64,000 bases of DNA. It comes from Floricoccus penangensis. Lineage in GTDB: Bacteria > Bacillota > Bacilli > Lactobacillales > Streptococcaceae. Shown in pieces: positions 41,681-51,106 of the stretch. The notes beneath the pieces were generated by a model, which made no database searches, was not told the origin of the DNA, and saw only the letters and a program-made list of their open reading frames with translations. Both the position numbers and the translations under genes were made by a program. Position 1 is the first letter of the stretch. Each line of letters begins with the position of its first letter. The stretch is from contig NZ_MKIQ01000023.1 in the NCBI RefSeq assembly GCF_001832885.1, positions 62,001 to 126,000 of the forward strand, read 5' to 3'.

Positions 41681-42139
41681 TTGAAAGATAAGAGTTACAA
41701 AAAATTTGTTTTTATTGGAATAATTTTAATTTTATTTATCTTTTTAATCGTAAAGGTATATTCTGCAGCACATCAAACAGGTGAGAATGTAAAACTTGAT
41801 AATTATGAGGTACGTGTTGATAAAGTAGTAAAGAGTCAAGGCACTGATTATACTAAACCAAAAAATGGTAAGGAATTTGCTGTTGTAACTGTCACATTGA
41901 CTAACAGTGGGAAAAAATCTGTTAAATATAACCCATTAGATTTTGTGCTACGAACAGAAAAGGGTGATGATATTAATGCAAATTTGAATATTGATGGTAT
42001 TGATATCTTAGAGGCTGGAACGCTTAAAAAAGGCGAAAAAGTAACAGGAAATCTTGTTGGAGAAGTCAAAAAAGGTACTCGACTTCAATTAGTTTACAAA
42101 ACAAATACTGAAGATGAGGTTGTTATTGATTTACAATAG
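41681..42139 (+). CDS. DUF4352 secreted/membrane-anchored protein
   Basis: 152 residues. One N-terminal membrane helix (about 8-27) without lipobox cysteine anchors an extracellular immunoglobulin-like DUF4352 domain: F-A-V-V-T-V-T-L-T-N-S-G-K-K-S-V-K-Y-N, then L-R-T-E-K-G, ending L-V-Y-K-T-N. Such domains serve as surface binding modules; no ligand is known. The start is TTG 41681, supported by AAAGGAG 7 nt upstream. Confidence 0.8.
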   Translation: MKDKSYKKFVFIGIILILFIFLIVKVYSAAHQTGENVKLDNYEVRVDKVVKSQGTDYTKPKNGKEFAVVTVTLTNSGKKSVKYNPLDFVLRTEKGDDINANLNIDGIDILEAGTLKKGEKVTGNLVGEVKKGTRLQLVYKTNTEDEVVIDLQ

Positions 42140-42146
42140 AGCCTTA

Positions 42147-42174
42147 AAATCTAGATGAAAATCTAGTTTTTTTT
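42147..42174 (+). terminator. Terminator after the DUF4352 gene
   Basis: CTAGAT / ATCTAG with GAAA tetraloop and eight T residues. Confidence 0.9.
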
Positions 42175-42317
42175 ATTTTTAAAATTTATTTAGTGAAATT
42201 AATAACTTTGTGAATTTTTGTTATACATCCATTGTAGAACACCTGTTAACCCTTATCAAATAAAGAAAAAACAAGCAAAAAGTTTGTAAAAATTCCCAAA
42301 ATGTTTTACAATGATAA

Positions 42318-42331
42318 TGTAAGCGATTGCT
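42318..42331. promoter_or_regulatory. cre-like site before lplA-pdhABCD
   Basis: TGTAAGCGATTGCT agrees with the CcpA consensus except for the final base. It follows a possible -10 (GATAAT, 42313-42318). It shares the AAGCGATTGC core with the site before the DUF4352 gene. Carbon control of pyruvate dehydrogenase is plausible. Confidence 0.5.
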
Positions 42332-42367
42332 GATTTTTTTAGCAAAATATTTGTAAAGGAGATAGTC

Positions 42368-43366
42368 TTGAGATACGTTGTAAACGAAAATAAGACTGCA
42401 CCATTTAATATTGCCATGGATGAATGGCTGCTCACGAAATTGAAACCGAGCGAGCCAGTATTTGCCTTATGGCAAAATAAGAGTGCCGTAATTGTTGGTA
42501 AGCATCAAAATACATTTGAAGAAATTAATGCATCATTCATTGAAGAAAATGGCATTGAAGTTGTTCGAAGAGTATCTGGTGGAGGAGCCGTATATCACGA
42601 TTTAGGGAACCTTAATTTTACCTTCATAATACCATTAGATCATCCAGATCAAGTTGAATGGAAGAAATTTATTCAACCTATGGTAACAGCACTTCAAAAG
42701 CTAGGAATTCCTGCAGAAACAAGTGGTAGAAATGACTTACTTGTAAATGGGAAAAAAATTAGTGGTAATGCCCAAAGATACTCTAAAGGATATCTAATGC
42801 ACCATGGGACACTACTATTTAATAGCGATACGGAAACTTTAGTACGTTCTCTAAATGTGAGTGATGAAAAATTTATTTCAAAAGCGGTGAAGAGTGTGCG
42901 TAGCAGAGTTGGAAACATTCATGATGTTGTTCCTGACTTAACTTTATCTGAATTTCAAGAGGCACTAACTTATGAACTTTCTGATCATAATAAAGATAAA
43001 GAAATTATCTTGACAGATGAACAATTAGCTGAGGTTCATAAACTTGAAAAAGAAAAGTTTTCTAAATGGGAATGGAATTATGGAGAAAGTCCAAAATTTA
43101 ACTATCATGCACATGAGAAATTTGATGGTGGAATTATCGACCTCAAAGCACAAGTAGAAGATGGGATTATCAAATCTATTACATTTGAGGGTGATTTCCT
43201 TGATGTAGAAGATGTTGAAAATATTTTGCCTGAATTTATTGGTTTGCAATTTAGTGAACCGAAGATTCTGGAGTTGTTGGGACAGTATGAGCAAAAAAAG
43301 TACTTCGGTGCGATTAGCTCAGAAGAAGTAGCAAGTTTGTTCCATGAAGAACAGATTGAAGAATAG
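42368..43366 (+). CDS. lplA: Lipoate--protein ligase
   Basis: 332 residues of the LplA family with the biotin/lipoate ligase core (R-R-V-S-G-G-G-A-V-Y-H-D-L-G-N-L-N, and the invariant Lys in K-I-S-G-N-A-Q) and a C-terminal accessory domain. It activates free lipoate with ATP and attaches it to E2. TTG start with AAGGAG at good spacing. It is the first gene of the pyruvate dehydrogenase operon and would lipoylate Lys43 of the E2 encoded downstream. No lipoate synthase is seen, consistent with scavenging. Confidence 0.95.
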   Translation: MRYVVNENKTAPFNIAMDEWLLTKLKPSEPVFALWQNKSAVIVGKHQNTFEEINASFIEENGIEVVRRVSGGGAVYHDLGNLNFTFIIPLDHPDQVEWKKFIQPMVTALQKLGIPAETSGRNDLLVNGKKISGNAQRYSKGYLMHHGTLLFNSDTETLVRSLNVSDEKFISKAVKSVRSRVGNIHDVVPDLTLSEFQEALTYELSDHNKDKEIILTDEQLAEVHKLEKEKFSKWEWNYGESPKFNYHAHEKFDGGIIDLKAQVEDGIIKSITFEGDFLDVEDVENILPEFIGLQFSEPKILELLGQYEQKKYFGAISSEEVASLFHEEQIEE

Positions 43367-43382
43367 GGAGGAAGTAGATTCT

Positions 43383-44492
43383 ATGAGTAAAGGTACAGAG
43401 ATTCTTGATTTTAGAAAACAATTAGAAGATCAAGAAAATGAATTTCCTACATTACAAGTACTTGATAATGATGGGAAATTAGTTGACAAAGAATTGTTTG
43501 AAGAGTCTGGAATTACAGATGAAGATTTAGTGAATATCATGCAACGTATGATTAAACAATTCGTATTAAATGAACGTAGTACAAAACTTGCTAAGCAAGG
43601 TCGTCTAGGTTTCGTTGCTCCAACACGTGGTCAAGAAGCTAGCCAATCAGCAACAAGCTATGCATTCACAGATGAAGATTATTTATTACCTGGATACCGC
43701 GATATCCCACAAATGATTCATAAAGGTTATCCAATTTACAAGAACTTCTTATGGAGTCGTGGTCATTACCTTGGTGGTGAGATGGATGGAGTTAAGACTT
43801 GGTTCCCTCAAATCATTATCGGAGCTCAATTTGTTGAAGCTGCTGGTATTGCTTTAGGTATGAAGATGAGAAAGAAAAATGCTGTTGCATACACTTATAC
43901 TGGTGATGGAGGATCTTCTCAAGGTGACACTTATGAAGGAATGAACTTTGCTGGTGCTTATAAAGCTAACGCGGTATTCTTTATTCAAAATAATGGTTTT
44001 GCAATCTCTACACCACGTGCACTTCAAACAGCAGCACCACACATTGCAGCAAAAGGCTGGGGAGCAGGTCTTCCAAGTATCGTAGTAGATGGTATGGATG
44101 CATTAGCTTGTTACATTTCAGCTAAAAAAGCACGTGATTGGGCAGCAAGTGGTAATGGACCTGTTTTAATTGAAACTTTATGTAACCGTTTAGAACCACA
44201 TTCAATGAGTGGAGATGATCCATTACGTTATCGTACAAAAGAAGATATCGATGAAAACTTTAAGAAAGATCCTCTAGTTCGTATGCGTACTTTCCTTGAA
44301 GGTCGTAAATTATGGAGTGAAGAAATTGAAGCGGCTTATGCAGCAGAAGTTAATGCAGAAATTGACGAAGCAGTTAAGTTAGCTGATAATGCTCCAAAAC
44401 AAAAAGTGTCAGACTTTATTGCAACTACCTTGGAACAACCAGGCTATGTAATGCAAGAACAAATCAAAAAATTCCAAGAGGAGGGCAAATAA
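43383..44492 (+). CDS. pdhA: Pyruvate dehydrogenase E1 component, alpha subunit
   Basis: 369 residues. The thiamine diphosphate motif G-D-G-G-S-S-Q-G-D-T-Y-E-G-M-N-F-A ... Q-N-N is present, as is the phosphorylation-loop homologue R-Y-R-T. With the beta subunit it decarboxylates pyruvate and reductively acetylates lipoyl-E2. ATG 43383 after AGGGAGG is preferred to an in-frame ATG inside lplA. The next gene starts directly after its stop codon. Confidence 0.95.
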   Translation: MSKGTEILDFRKQLEDQENEFPTLQVLDNDGKLVDKELFEESGITDEDLVNIMQRMIKQFVLNERSTKLAKQGRLGFVAPTRGQEASQSATSYAFTDEDYLLPGYRDIPQMIHKGYPIYKNFLWSRGHYLGGEMDGVKTWFPQIIIGAQFVEAAGIALGMKMRKKNAVAYTYTGDGGSSQGDTYEGMNFAGAYKANAVFFIQNNGFAISTPRALQTAAPHIAAKGWGAGLPSIVVDGMDALACYISAKKARDWAASGNGPVLIETLCNRLEPHSMSGDDPLRYRTKEDIDENFKKDPLVRMRTFLEGRKLWSEEIEAAYAAEVNAEIDEAVKLADNAPKQKVSDFIATTLEQPGYVMQEQIKKFQEEGK

Positions 44493-45473
44493 ATGGCAGT
44501 CAAGACATATATTGCAGCAATTACAGAAGCGCTTGATTTAGCGCTTGAAAAAGATGATAACGTCCTAATATTCGGTGAAGACGTTGGTGAAAATGGTGGA
44601 GTTTTCCGTGCGACAGAAGGCTTAAATGCTAAATATGGAAATGAACGTGTTTTCAATACACCACTAGCTGAAAGTGCAATTGGTGGAGCAGCTATTGGTC
44701 TTACAACTGAAGGATATCGTCCAGTCTTTGAAGTTCAATTCTTTGGTTTCGTATTTGAAGTTATGGATTCAATTTCAGGTCAAATGGCACGTAATCGTTT
44801 CCGTTTCCATGGTCAAAAACAATTTCCAATTGTAGTTCGTGGACCTTATGGTGGTGGAACGCATACTCCTGAAATGCACTCAGATAGCTTGGAAGGATTG
44901 ATGACTCAAACACCTGGGCTTAGAGTAGTTATGCCAAGTAATCCTGCTGATGCGAAAGGTTTATTATTAGCAGCTATTGAATCAAATGATCCGGTTATTT
45001 ATCTTGAAAACTTGAAACTTTATCGTTCAGTAAAAGGTGAAGTTCCTGAAGGATATTATACAACTCCTCTTGACAAAGCAGCGATTGCTAAAGAAGGATC
45101 TGATGTAACTATTATTACATATGGTGGTATGGTTCCAACAAGTCTAAGAGCTGCTGAAGAGCTTGAAAAAGATGGAATCTCAGTTGAAGTTGTTGACTTA
45201 CGTACTGTTCAACCTCTAGACATTGAAACAATTGGCCAAAGTGTTGAAAAAACTGGTCGTGTAGTTGTAGTTCAAGAAGCGCAACGTCAAGCTGGTATTG
45301 GTTCAGCAGTTATGGCAGAAATTAGTGAAAGATTTATTTTAAGCTTGAAGGCTCCTATTGGCCGTGTTGCTGCACCAGATAGCATCTACCCATTTGCACA
45401 AGCTGAAAATGATTGGTTACCACAAGTTAAAGATGTTGTAAGTAAAGTTAAGGAGGTTGTAGACTATGACTGA
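44493..45473 (+). CDS. pdhB: Pyruvate dehydrogenase E1 component, beta subunit
   Basis: 326 residues, the transketolase-like beta chain. Typical segments are [16 protein letters not shown] and [16 protein letters not shown]. The ATG follows the pdhA stop with no gap, and GAGGAGGG lies in the pdhA end. It overlaps pdhC by 8 bp. Confidence 0.96.
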   Translation: MAVKTYIAAITEALDLALEKDDNVLIFGEDVGENGGVFRATEGLNAKYGNERVFNTPLAESAIGGAAIGLTTEGYRPVFEVQFFGFVFEVMDSISGQMARNRFRFHGQKQFPIVVRGPYGGGTHTPEMHSDSLEGLMTQTPGLRVVMPSNPADAKGLLLAAIESNDPVIYLENLKLYRSVKGEVPEGYYTTPLDKAAIAKEGSDVTIITYGGMVPTSLRAAEELEKDGISVEVVDLRTVQPLDIETIGQSVEKTGRVVVVQEAQRQAGIGSAVMAEISERFILSLKAPIGRVAAPDSIYPFAQAENDWLPQVKDVVSKVKEVVDYD

Positions 45474-46773
45474 GATTTTCCGTATGCCTGACGTAGGCGA
45501 AGGGATGCATGAAGGTGAGATTGCATCATGGTTAGTAAAAGTTGGTGATGAAGTAAAAGAAGATGATGCATTAGCAGAAGTTCAAAATGATAAACTATTG
45601 CAAGAAATTCTATCTCCTTATTCTGGTAAAGTAACAAAGATTTTTGTTGATGCCGGAACTGTTGTTGAAGTTGGTGCACCATTAGTAGAATTTGATGGTG
45701 ACGGAACTGGTAGTTCAGCTGGTTCTTCAGCACCTACAGCGGTAACTGAAGAAGTGAAAGATGAACTTATTGCAGCTAGTGAATCTACTACTACAGAGTC
45801 AGCTCCTGAAGCTAAGATTACAGCCGTTGGTGCACCAGTTATAGATGGCAAAGTTCGTGCAATGCCATCTGTAAGAAAATTAGCTCGACAAAATAATATT
45901 GATTTAACTACAGTACCAGCTACTGGTCGTCATGGTCATGTAACAATCAGTGATGTTAATAACTTTATTTCTAATGGAAGTGCTTCAGTTGAAACTGCAC
46001 CTGTAGAAGAAGTTACTGTTGAAACAGTATCTGATACTGCTTCTAAACCTGCGGCAGCTCCTGCTCCAGCCAAAGAAGGTCGTGTTCCAATGACTCCAGT
46101 TCGTAAAGCAATTGCTAAGAACATGGTAAGTCAAAAACAAAATGTTCCTCATGTAACTTTGTTTGATGAAGCTGAAGTATCTAAACTTATGGAACATCGT
46201 GCTAACTTCAAAGAAATTGCAGCTAAAGAAGGTGTTAAATTAACATATCTTGCTTATGTTGCTAAAGCTTTAGCAGCTATGTCTAAGAAATTCCCAGAAT
46301 TAAATGCACATGTTGATATGGCTAAACAAGAAATTGTTTACCCTGATGGAATTAATGTTGGTATCGCTGTTGATACTCCAAATGGATTATTTGTACCTGT
46401 TGTTAAGAATGCTGATAGTAAATCAATTCTTGCAATTGCAGCTGAAATTTCTGATTTAGCAAACCGTGCTCGTGATGGTAAATTGACTCCTGATGTATCA
46501 ACTGGTTCAACTATCACAATTTCTAATATTGGCTCAGCTCGTGGAAGCTGGTTTACACCAGTAATTAATGTTAATGAAGCAGCTATCCTTGGTTTAGGTA
46601 CAATTTCTAAAGAACCAATCGTTAATGCTGAAGGCGAAATTGCTGTTGGTAACATGATGAAACTATCACTTTCATTTGATCATAGATTAATTGATGGAAT
46701 GTTAGCACAAAGTGCAATGAATTATTTAAAACAATTGCTAGCTGATCCTAGCTATATGTTAATGGAGGTATAA
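45466..46773 (+). CDS. pdhC: Dihydrolipoamide acetyltransferase E2
   Basis: 435 residues. A single lipoyl domain (1-80) has attachment Lys43 in E-V-Q-N-D-K, followed by an Ala/Pro/Thr-rich linker. The E1/E3-binding domain (about 126-162: [12 protein letters not shown]) is followed by the catalytic acetyltransferase domain ending in S-F-D-H-R-L-I-D-G, the active-site histidine motif. It forms the 60-mer core in Gram-positives and transfers acetyl to CoA. AAGGAGG precedes the start. Confidence 0.97.
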   Translation: MTEIFRMPDVGEGMHEGEIASWLVKVGDEVKEDDALAEVQNDKLLQEILSPYSGKVTKIFVDAGTVVEVGAPLVEFDGDGTGSSAGSSAPTAVTEEVKDELIAASESTTTESAPEAKITAVGAPVIDGKVRAMPSVRKLARQNNIDLTTVPATGRHGHVTISDVNNFISNGSASVETAPVEEVTVETVSDTASKPAAAPAPAKEGRVPMTPVRKAIAKNMVSQKQNVPHVTLFDEAEVSKLMEHRANFKEIAAKEGVKLTYLAYVAKALAAMSKKFPELNAHVDMAKQEIVYPDGINVGIAVDTPNGLFVPVVKNADSKSILAIAAEISDLANRARDGKLTPDVSTGSTITISNIGSARGSWFTPVINVNEAAILGLGTISKEPIVNAEGEIAVGNMMKLSLSFDHRLIDGMLAQSAMNYLKQLLADPSYMLMEV

Positions 46774-46774
46774 A

Positions 46775-48187
46775 ATGGTTGTAGGTTCACAAGCAAGAGA
46801 AGTTGACTTAGTAGTTATCGGAAGTGGCCCTGGCGGATACGTTGCGGCTATCCGTGCTGCAGAATTAGGCAGAAAAGTTGTGATTGTAGAACGTGATTAC
46901 ATCGGAGGAGTATGTCTAAATGTTGGATGTATACCTTCAAAAGCTTTAATCAATGCTGGTCATAAATACCATGAGCAAGTCCATGATTTAGATACAGTAA
47001 TGGGTGTTCATTCAAAAGGTGCAACTTTAAATTGGGAAGAAACACTTAAATGGAAAGATGAAAAAGTAGTAAAAACTTTAACTGGTGGAGTTGGAATGCT
47101 CCTTAAGAAAAATAAAGTTGAAATTCTACGTGGTGAAGCTCGCTTTAACGATAATCAAGTACTTAACGTTATTGATGGTGATGAGTCACATTTATTAGAA
47201 TTTAAATCATGTATTATTGCTACTGGTAGTCGTCCAATTGAAATTCCAGGATTTAAATTTGAAGGTCGTGTTGTAAATTCAACTGGTGCTTTGAGCTTGC
47301 CTGAGGTTCCAAAACATCTTGTAATTATCGGTGGTGGTGTAATCGGAAGTGAATTAGCCGGAGCCTATGCTAGCCTTGGAGCAAAGGTTACTATTCTTGA
47401 AGGCCTTCCACATATCCTTAATGGATTCGATGATGAAATGATCAAAGTTGCCGTTGAAGAATTCAAAGAATACGGAATTGATATCGTAACAAATGCTCGT
47501 GCTAAAGGTTCTGAACAAACTGCAGACTCAGTAAAAGTTACTTATGAAGTTGATGGTAAAGAAGAAGTAATTGAAGCGGATTACTGTCTTGTATCTGTTG
47601 GTCGTCGACCAAATACTGACTCTATTGGTTTAAACAATACAGATGTTAAGGTAAATGAACGTGGAATTATTGAGGTTGATAATCGCCAAGAAACAAGCGT
47701 TTCAGGTATCTATGCAATCGGAGATATCGTCCCTGGACCAATGCTTGCACATAAAGCTTCATATGAAGCTAAGATTGCAGCAGCTAATGCAGCAGGTGAA
47801 GATGAATTGAATTGTGCTGTTGCAATTCCTGCAGTTGCTTATTGCAATCCTGAACTGGCTACTATTGGAGAAACACCTGACTCAGCAAAAGAAAAAGGAA
47901 TCGATGTTATCGTATCTAAATTCCCATTCGCTGCAAATGGTCGTGCAATCACTATGAATGCAACTCGTGGATTCGTTAGACTCTTGACTGATAAGGCTAG
48001 CCATGTTGTTGTGGGTGCTCAAATTGCAGGTCCTGGTGCTAGTGATTTGATCTCTGAATTTGCTCTTGCTATTGAAAATGGTTTAACAAGTGAAGACATT
48101 TCAATGACAATCCATCCGCATCCAACTCTTGGAGAAGCGATCATGGATACAAGTGAATTAGCAGATGGACTTCCAATCCATATCTAA
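46775..48187 (+). CDS. pdhD: Dihydrolipoyl dehydrogenase E3
   Basis: 470 residues of the class I pyridine nucleotide-disulfide reductases. The FAD site is V-I-G-S-G-P-G-G-Y-V-A-A and the redox disulfide is G-G-V-C-L-N-V-G-C. The NAD site is I-I-G-G-G-V-I-G-S-E-L-A-G and the C-terminal His-Glu pair is H-P-H-P-T-L-G-E-A. It lacks the N-terminal lipoyl domain fused to E3 in several streptococci. It is the last gene of lplA-pdhABCD. Confidence 0.97.
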   Translation: MVVGSQAREVDLVVIGSGPGGYVAAIRAAELGRKVVIVERDYIGGVCLNVGCIPSKALINAGHKYHEQVHDLDTVMGVHSKGATLNWEETLKWKDEKVVKTLTGGVGMLLKKNKVEILRGEARFNDNQVLNVIDGDESHLLEFKSCIIATGSRPIEIPGFKFEGRVVNSTGALSLPEVPKHLVIIGGGVIGSELAGAYASLGAKVTILEGLPHILNGFDDEMIKVAVEEFKEYGIDIVTNARAKGSEQTADSVKVTYEVDGKEEVIEADYCLVSVGRRPNTDSIGLNNTDVKVNERGIIEVDNRQETSVSGIYAIGDIVPGPMLAHKASYEAKIAAANAAGEDELNCAVAIPAVAYCNPELATIGETPDSAKEKGIDVIVSKFPFAANGRAITMNATRGFVRLLTDKASHVVVGAQIAGPGASDLISEFALAIENGLTSEDISMTIHPHPTLGEAIMDTSELADGLPIHI

Positions 48188-48237
48188 GACAAGAATGATC
48201 TATGAATTAAAAAGAATCTCGGTTACAATATAAATAT

Positions 48238-48270
48238 AAAAAGACAAAGTATCGAATACTTTGTCTTTTT
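48238..48270 (+). terminator. Terminator of the pdh operon
   Basis: A stem of about 15 bp, AAAAAGACAAAGTAT against its complement, with CGA loop, immediately before the mobile-element end. Confidence 0.9.
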
Positions 48271-48271
48271 A

Positions 48272-48828
48272 GGCCACTTGTCAACTATGTGGGTGTATAA
48301 AAATATCTGCTTAGTTAATAGAGTTTGGGTAGCACGATTAGTCGTGCTACTTTTTTTATTTTGAAAGTTTGATTCCCTTGTACAAATCATTATTCTTCTC
48401 TTGAAATTCTTGAAATTCCTATATCTACAAGATATTCTATTATCATTTTAATATTGTTATTTATAACTTCGTGTCTACCATTGCTACAAGGATGTATTAT
48501 TTCATTTTGTATATCATCGCTAAATCTTCCATAGGTATAATAACAATTTTAAATTTTGGAAAAAATTTCTTTGTTTGTATATTGTTATCTTTCAAAGATT
48601 TATATCATACCTCTAGGTAATACCATATATATTTTGATAGTTTGATAATATTTATCAAGTTTAGATTGATTAGAAAGTGTTATATTATATGAATGATTCT
48701 GACGAATATAGTAATACATGAAAAGTATTTTTATCAATTTAAAATATCTTATAAGAGGAGTATATTTTTATATTTTCATAAAAAAGTATGAATGGTTTTT
48801 ACCCATTCACACTAGAAATTATAGAGCC
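48272..48828 (-). mobile_element. ISL3-family element remnant A
   Basis: About 557 bp. On the minus strand it starts GGCTCTATAATTTCTAGTG (48828 side); on the plus side it starts GGCCACTTGTCAACTATG (48272 side). These are imperfect terminal inverted repeats. It matches remnant B (59440-60384) in the opposite orientation at both ends and inside, including the hairpin GTAGCACGA...TCGTGCTAC (48329-48350) and the GTATAAAAATATCTGCTTAG block. The middle of the transposase gene is deleted. It fills most of the gene-free stretch 48188-48849. Confidence 0.75.
48370..48570 (-). pseudogene. 3' fragment of an ISL3-family transposase gene
   Basis: Read on the minus strand the fragment gives S-N-G-R-H-E-V-I-N-N-N-I-K-M, which corresponds to Y-N-N-G-R-L-E-D-M-N-N-N-I-K-V in remnant B. 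The related C-terminal region (ATTTCAAGAGAAGAATAATG) is out of frame. Frameshifts and the missing 5' part make it inactive. Confidence 0.7.
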
Positions 48829-48849
48829 TATTTTTTATCCATAATGAGA

Positions 48850-50148
48850 TTAAAATTTTACATAATTACCTGTTATCTGTTGATAAAAAGAAGAAATCGT
48901 AGGCTGAGTTAACTCTTGATTTCCTCGATTGCTAAAAAGAATAACAGCGTTTTTTGTATCTTTTGAAATCAAAATGGCTAACTGTTGGTAATTCATCACA
49001 CCGTTCATTCGATAGGCATCACCTTGGTCATAAAAACCACCTATGTATGTGTTGCTATCGCTATATACAGGTTTCCATGCTTCTTGGAGTACTGAACTTT
49101 TTATTAAACTACCAGTTAATAATTTATTGAAAAATTCATATACATCACCAGCAGTTGAATCAATATTACCGGTTCCAAACTCACGTATAAAAATCTGTGG
49201 ATCATATGGATTAGGTAAAGAATATAAATATTCTCCCGATTTTTTATATCCAGTAGCATATCCAGGCCGTTCTGGCCAATCTACATACAGACCAAAGTTC
49301 TTTAATCCCACATTATGAAAAAAGTTTTCATAATTTTCGTAATAACTTTTTCCAGTTATTTTTTCGATAATACCTGCAAGTAAGCTGTAGTTAACGGCTT
49401 GATATTTATAAGTTTTTTGCCCAGTATTTTCTACGTTTGTAACAATATAGTCCATAACTTGATCAGTTGTAGAAAAATACGCATTTCCAGGAATAGAAAT
49501 TTGAAGACCAGAGTGCATCCTTATCATATCCCTTATTGTAATATTTTGGCTTCCATATATCTGAGGATAAAAGTCACTTAAAGGAGTATCGAATGATAAT
49601 TTTTTTTCTTCAATTAGTTTATAAATTAAAGTAGCTGTGTATGCTTTTTGGACAGATCCAATTTGTATGTGTGAGTTAACAGTATTTAAGCGATTTTCCG
49701 AATAGTCGGCGTATCCGTATCCTTTTTGGAGAATTATTTGTCCATTTTTTATAACTAGAGCTACTCCAACAAAGCTTGCAGCATCTAGCTCAGTATCCAT
49801 GTTTTGTGCTTCAGGTGCTAACACAGTCTTACTGAGATTTTGATAATTATTAGCTGGTATCGGACTTATGATTGTTCCATCTGTTGAAGTTGGAAATGTC
49901 TCTTTTTTCTCTGTACTCTGTTGAGTAGCTGATTCGGCAGTTGATTCAGAACCTTTTTCTTTACTGTTTTCATCAGCTTGTATTTCTGAATGGTGCTTTG
50001 CTTCACTTTTTGATACAATTTTAAAAATTGTATTAGTAACAAAGATGCTACTTGCCAATGATAATATTGCTACTAAAATAAGAAAAGGGATTAATTTTAA
50101 CTTCCTCTTCTTTTTTTTATTATATCGCTGGCTTCTTTTTGTATCCAT
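48850..50148 (-). CDS. Beta-lactamase-fold serine hydrolase (S12 family), membrane-anchored
   Basis: 432 residues. A very basic N-terminus and one membrane helix (about 18-40) anchor it outward, followed by a Glu/Ser/Thr-rich linker to about residue 110. The catalytic domain has S-V-Q-K as the SxxK motif in I-Q-I-G-S-V-Q-K-A-Y, and a Y-x-x-x-N-Y-S-L-L segment at the place of the Y-x-N motif. The family covers class C beta-lactamases, D-aminopeptidases and FmtA/PBP4*-like esterases; a wall or teichoic-acid role is more likely than drug resistance. It is a single gene beside IS remnant A. Confidence 0.82.
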   Translation of the reverse strand: MDTKRSQRYNKKKKRKLKLIPFLILVAILSLASSIFVTNTIFKIVSKSEAKHHSEIQADENSKEKGSESTAESATQQSTEKKETFPTSTDGTIISPIPANNYQNLSKTVLAPEAQNMDTELDAASFVGVALVIKNGQIILQKGYGYADYSENRLNTVNSHIQIGSVQKAYTATLIYKLIEEKKLSFDTPLSDFYPQIYGSQNITIRDMIRMHSGLQISIPGNAYFSTTDQVMDYIVTNVENTGQKTYKYQAVNYSLLAGIIEKITGKSYYENYENFFHNVGLKNFGLYVDWPERPGYATGYKKSGEYLYSLPNPYDPQIFIREFGTGNIDSTAGDVYEFFNKLLTGSLIKSSVLQEAWKPVYSDSNTYIGGFYDQGDAYRMNGVMNYQQLAILISKDTKNAVILFSNRGNQELTQPTISSFYQQITGNYVKF

Positions 50149-50294
50149 AATTTATATTTCCCTATGTTGTATAATATTTATTTAACTCATCTAAAAATAA
50201 AGTAACTGATGATATTCTAACATTTGTTGAAAATAAATGCATTAGATATTCATAAGTGGTTTTAAAAAGTTCATGAAAGGTCAATAACTATAAT

Positions 50295-50313
50295 TTTTAA
50301 GGCTTGCCTAAAA
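50295..50313. promoter_or_regulatory. DtxR-type dyad 1 over the -35 of the manganese transporter operon
   Basis: AGGC-TT-GCCT (50300-50309) is a perfect core with T and A tracts on the two sides. It overlaps -35 TTGCCT (50304-50309). The half site resembles the AGGC/GCCT halves recognised by DtxR-family proteins. Confidence 0.5.
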
Positions 50314-50316
50314 ATA

Positions 50317-50338
50317 AAATTTAGGTTAAACTAAATTT
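50317..50338. promoter_or_regulatory. DtxR/MntR-type operator 2 over the -10
   Basis: Perfect 8-bp arms AAATTTAG (50317-50324) and CTAAATTT (50331-50338) around GTTAAA. It contains the TTTAGGTTAAACTAAA pattern expected for MntR/ScaR-like metalloregulators. It covers the likely -10 TAAACT (50327-50332). The gene for such a regulator lies at the end of the operon. Confidence 0.65.
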
Positions 50339-50371
50339 ATAGATAACTAGTAAATGAAAGGAATATAATTC

Positions 50372-51106
50372 GTGATTAAGGTAGAAGATTTAAATGTTTC
50401 TTATAATAATATTCCCGTGCTGACTAACGTAAATTTAGAAATTCCAGATGGAGTATCTGTTGGAATTGTTGGTCCAAATGGTGCAGGGAAATCAACATTC
50501 CTAAAAGCCATCTTAGGGCTTATAAAAAAAGATATGGGAAGTATTTCGATAGATGGTATGGGAGAAAAAGATTTTCGCAAAAAAGTAGCCTATGTACCTC
50601 AAAGAAGTGAAATTGACCTTAGTTTTCCAATTACAGTAGGGCAGGTTGTTTTGACAGGAACTTATCCTAATATGAAAGTCTTTCAAAGACCAGGTAAAAA
50701 AGAAAAATTAATTGCGCAGAAAGCCCTTGAAAAAGTTGGATTGACTGAATACAGTGAAAGAGCAATATCAGACTTATCTGGAGGGCAGTTGCAAAGGGTA
50801 TATATAGCACGCGCTTTAGCTCAGGAAGCTGATTATTATTTTTTGGATGAGCCGTTCGTTGGAATTGATATGGTAAGTGAAAAAATAATTATTGATATAA
50901 TTCGTGAACTACGGGATCAAGGAAAAACAATTGTGATTGTTCATCATGACTTACATAAAGTTACAGAATATTTTGACCAACTTATTCTTGTTAACCGAGG
51001 TGTAGAAGCATATGGCGATGTTGAAGATACATTTACAACGGATAATATCAAGAAAGCTTATGGTAATACCATGGGTGATATTACTATCAAGGGGGTGGAA
51101 AAATAA
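50372..51106 (+). CDS. mtsB: Manganese/metal ABC transporter ATP-binding protein
   Basis: 244 residues. Walker A is G-P-N-G-A-G-K-S-T, the signature is L-S-G-G-Q-L-Q-R, Walker B is Y-F-L-D-E-P-F-V-G-I-D, and the switch is V-H-H-D. The sequence belongs to the ScaC/MtsB/PsaB group of cluster A-I metal importers. GTG start at 50372 after AAAGGAATATAATTC. It shares the last base of its stop codon with the next start (51106). Confidence 0.93.
   Translation: MIKVEDLNVSYNNIPVLTNVNLEIPDGVSVGIVGPNGAGKSTFLKAILGLIKKDMGSISIDGMGEKDFRKKVAYVPQRSEIDLSFPITVGQVVLTGTYPNMKVFQRPGKKEKLIAQKALEKVGLTEYSERAISDLSGGQLQRVYIARALAQEADYYFLDEPFVGIDMVSEKIIIDIIRELRDQGKTIVIVHHDLHKVTEYFDQLILVNRGVEAYGDVEDTFTTDNIKKAYGNTMGDITIKGVEK

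Noticed and set aside
48718-48912. 64-codon open frame before the serine hydrolase end
   Set aside because: Runs through the ISL3 remnant end into the antisense of the hydrolase gene; an accident of AT-rich DNA.
48850-50148. Antibiotic-resistance beta-lactamase
   Set aside because: The SxxK motif and fold fit the broad S12 serine-hydrolase family, but the long membrane-anchored linker and the weak Y-x-N region argue for an envelope esterase or peptidase, not a class C resistance enzyme.
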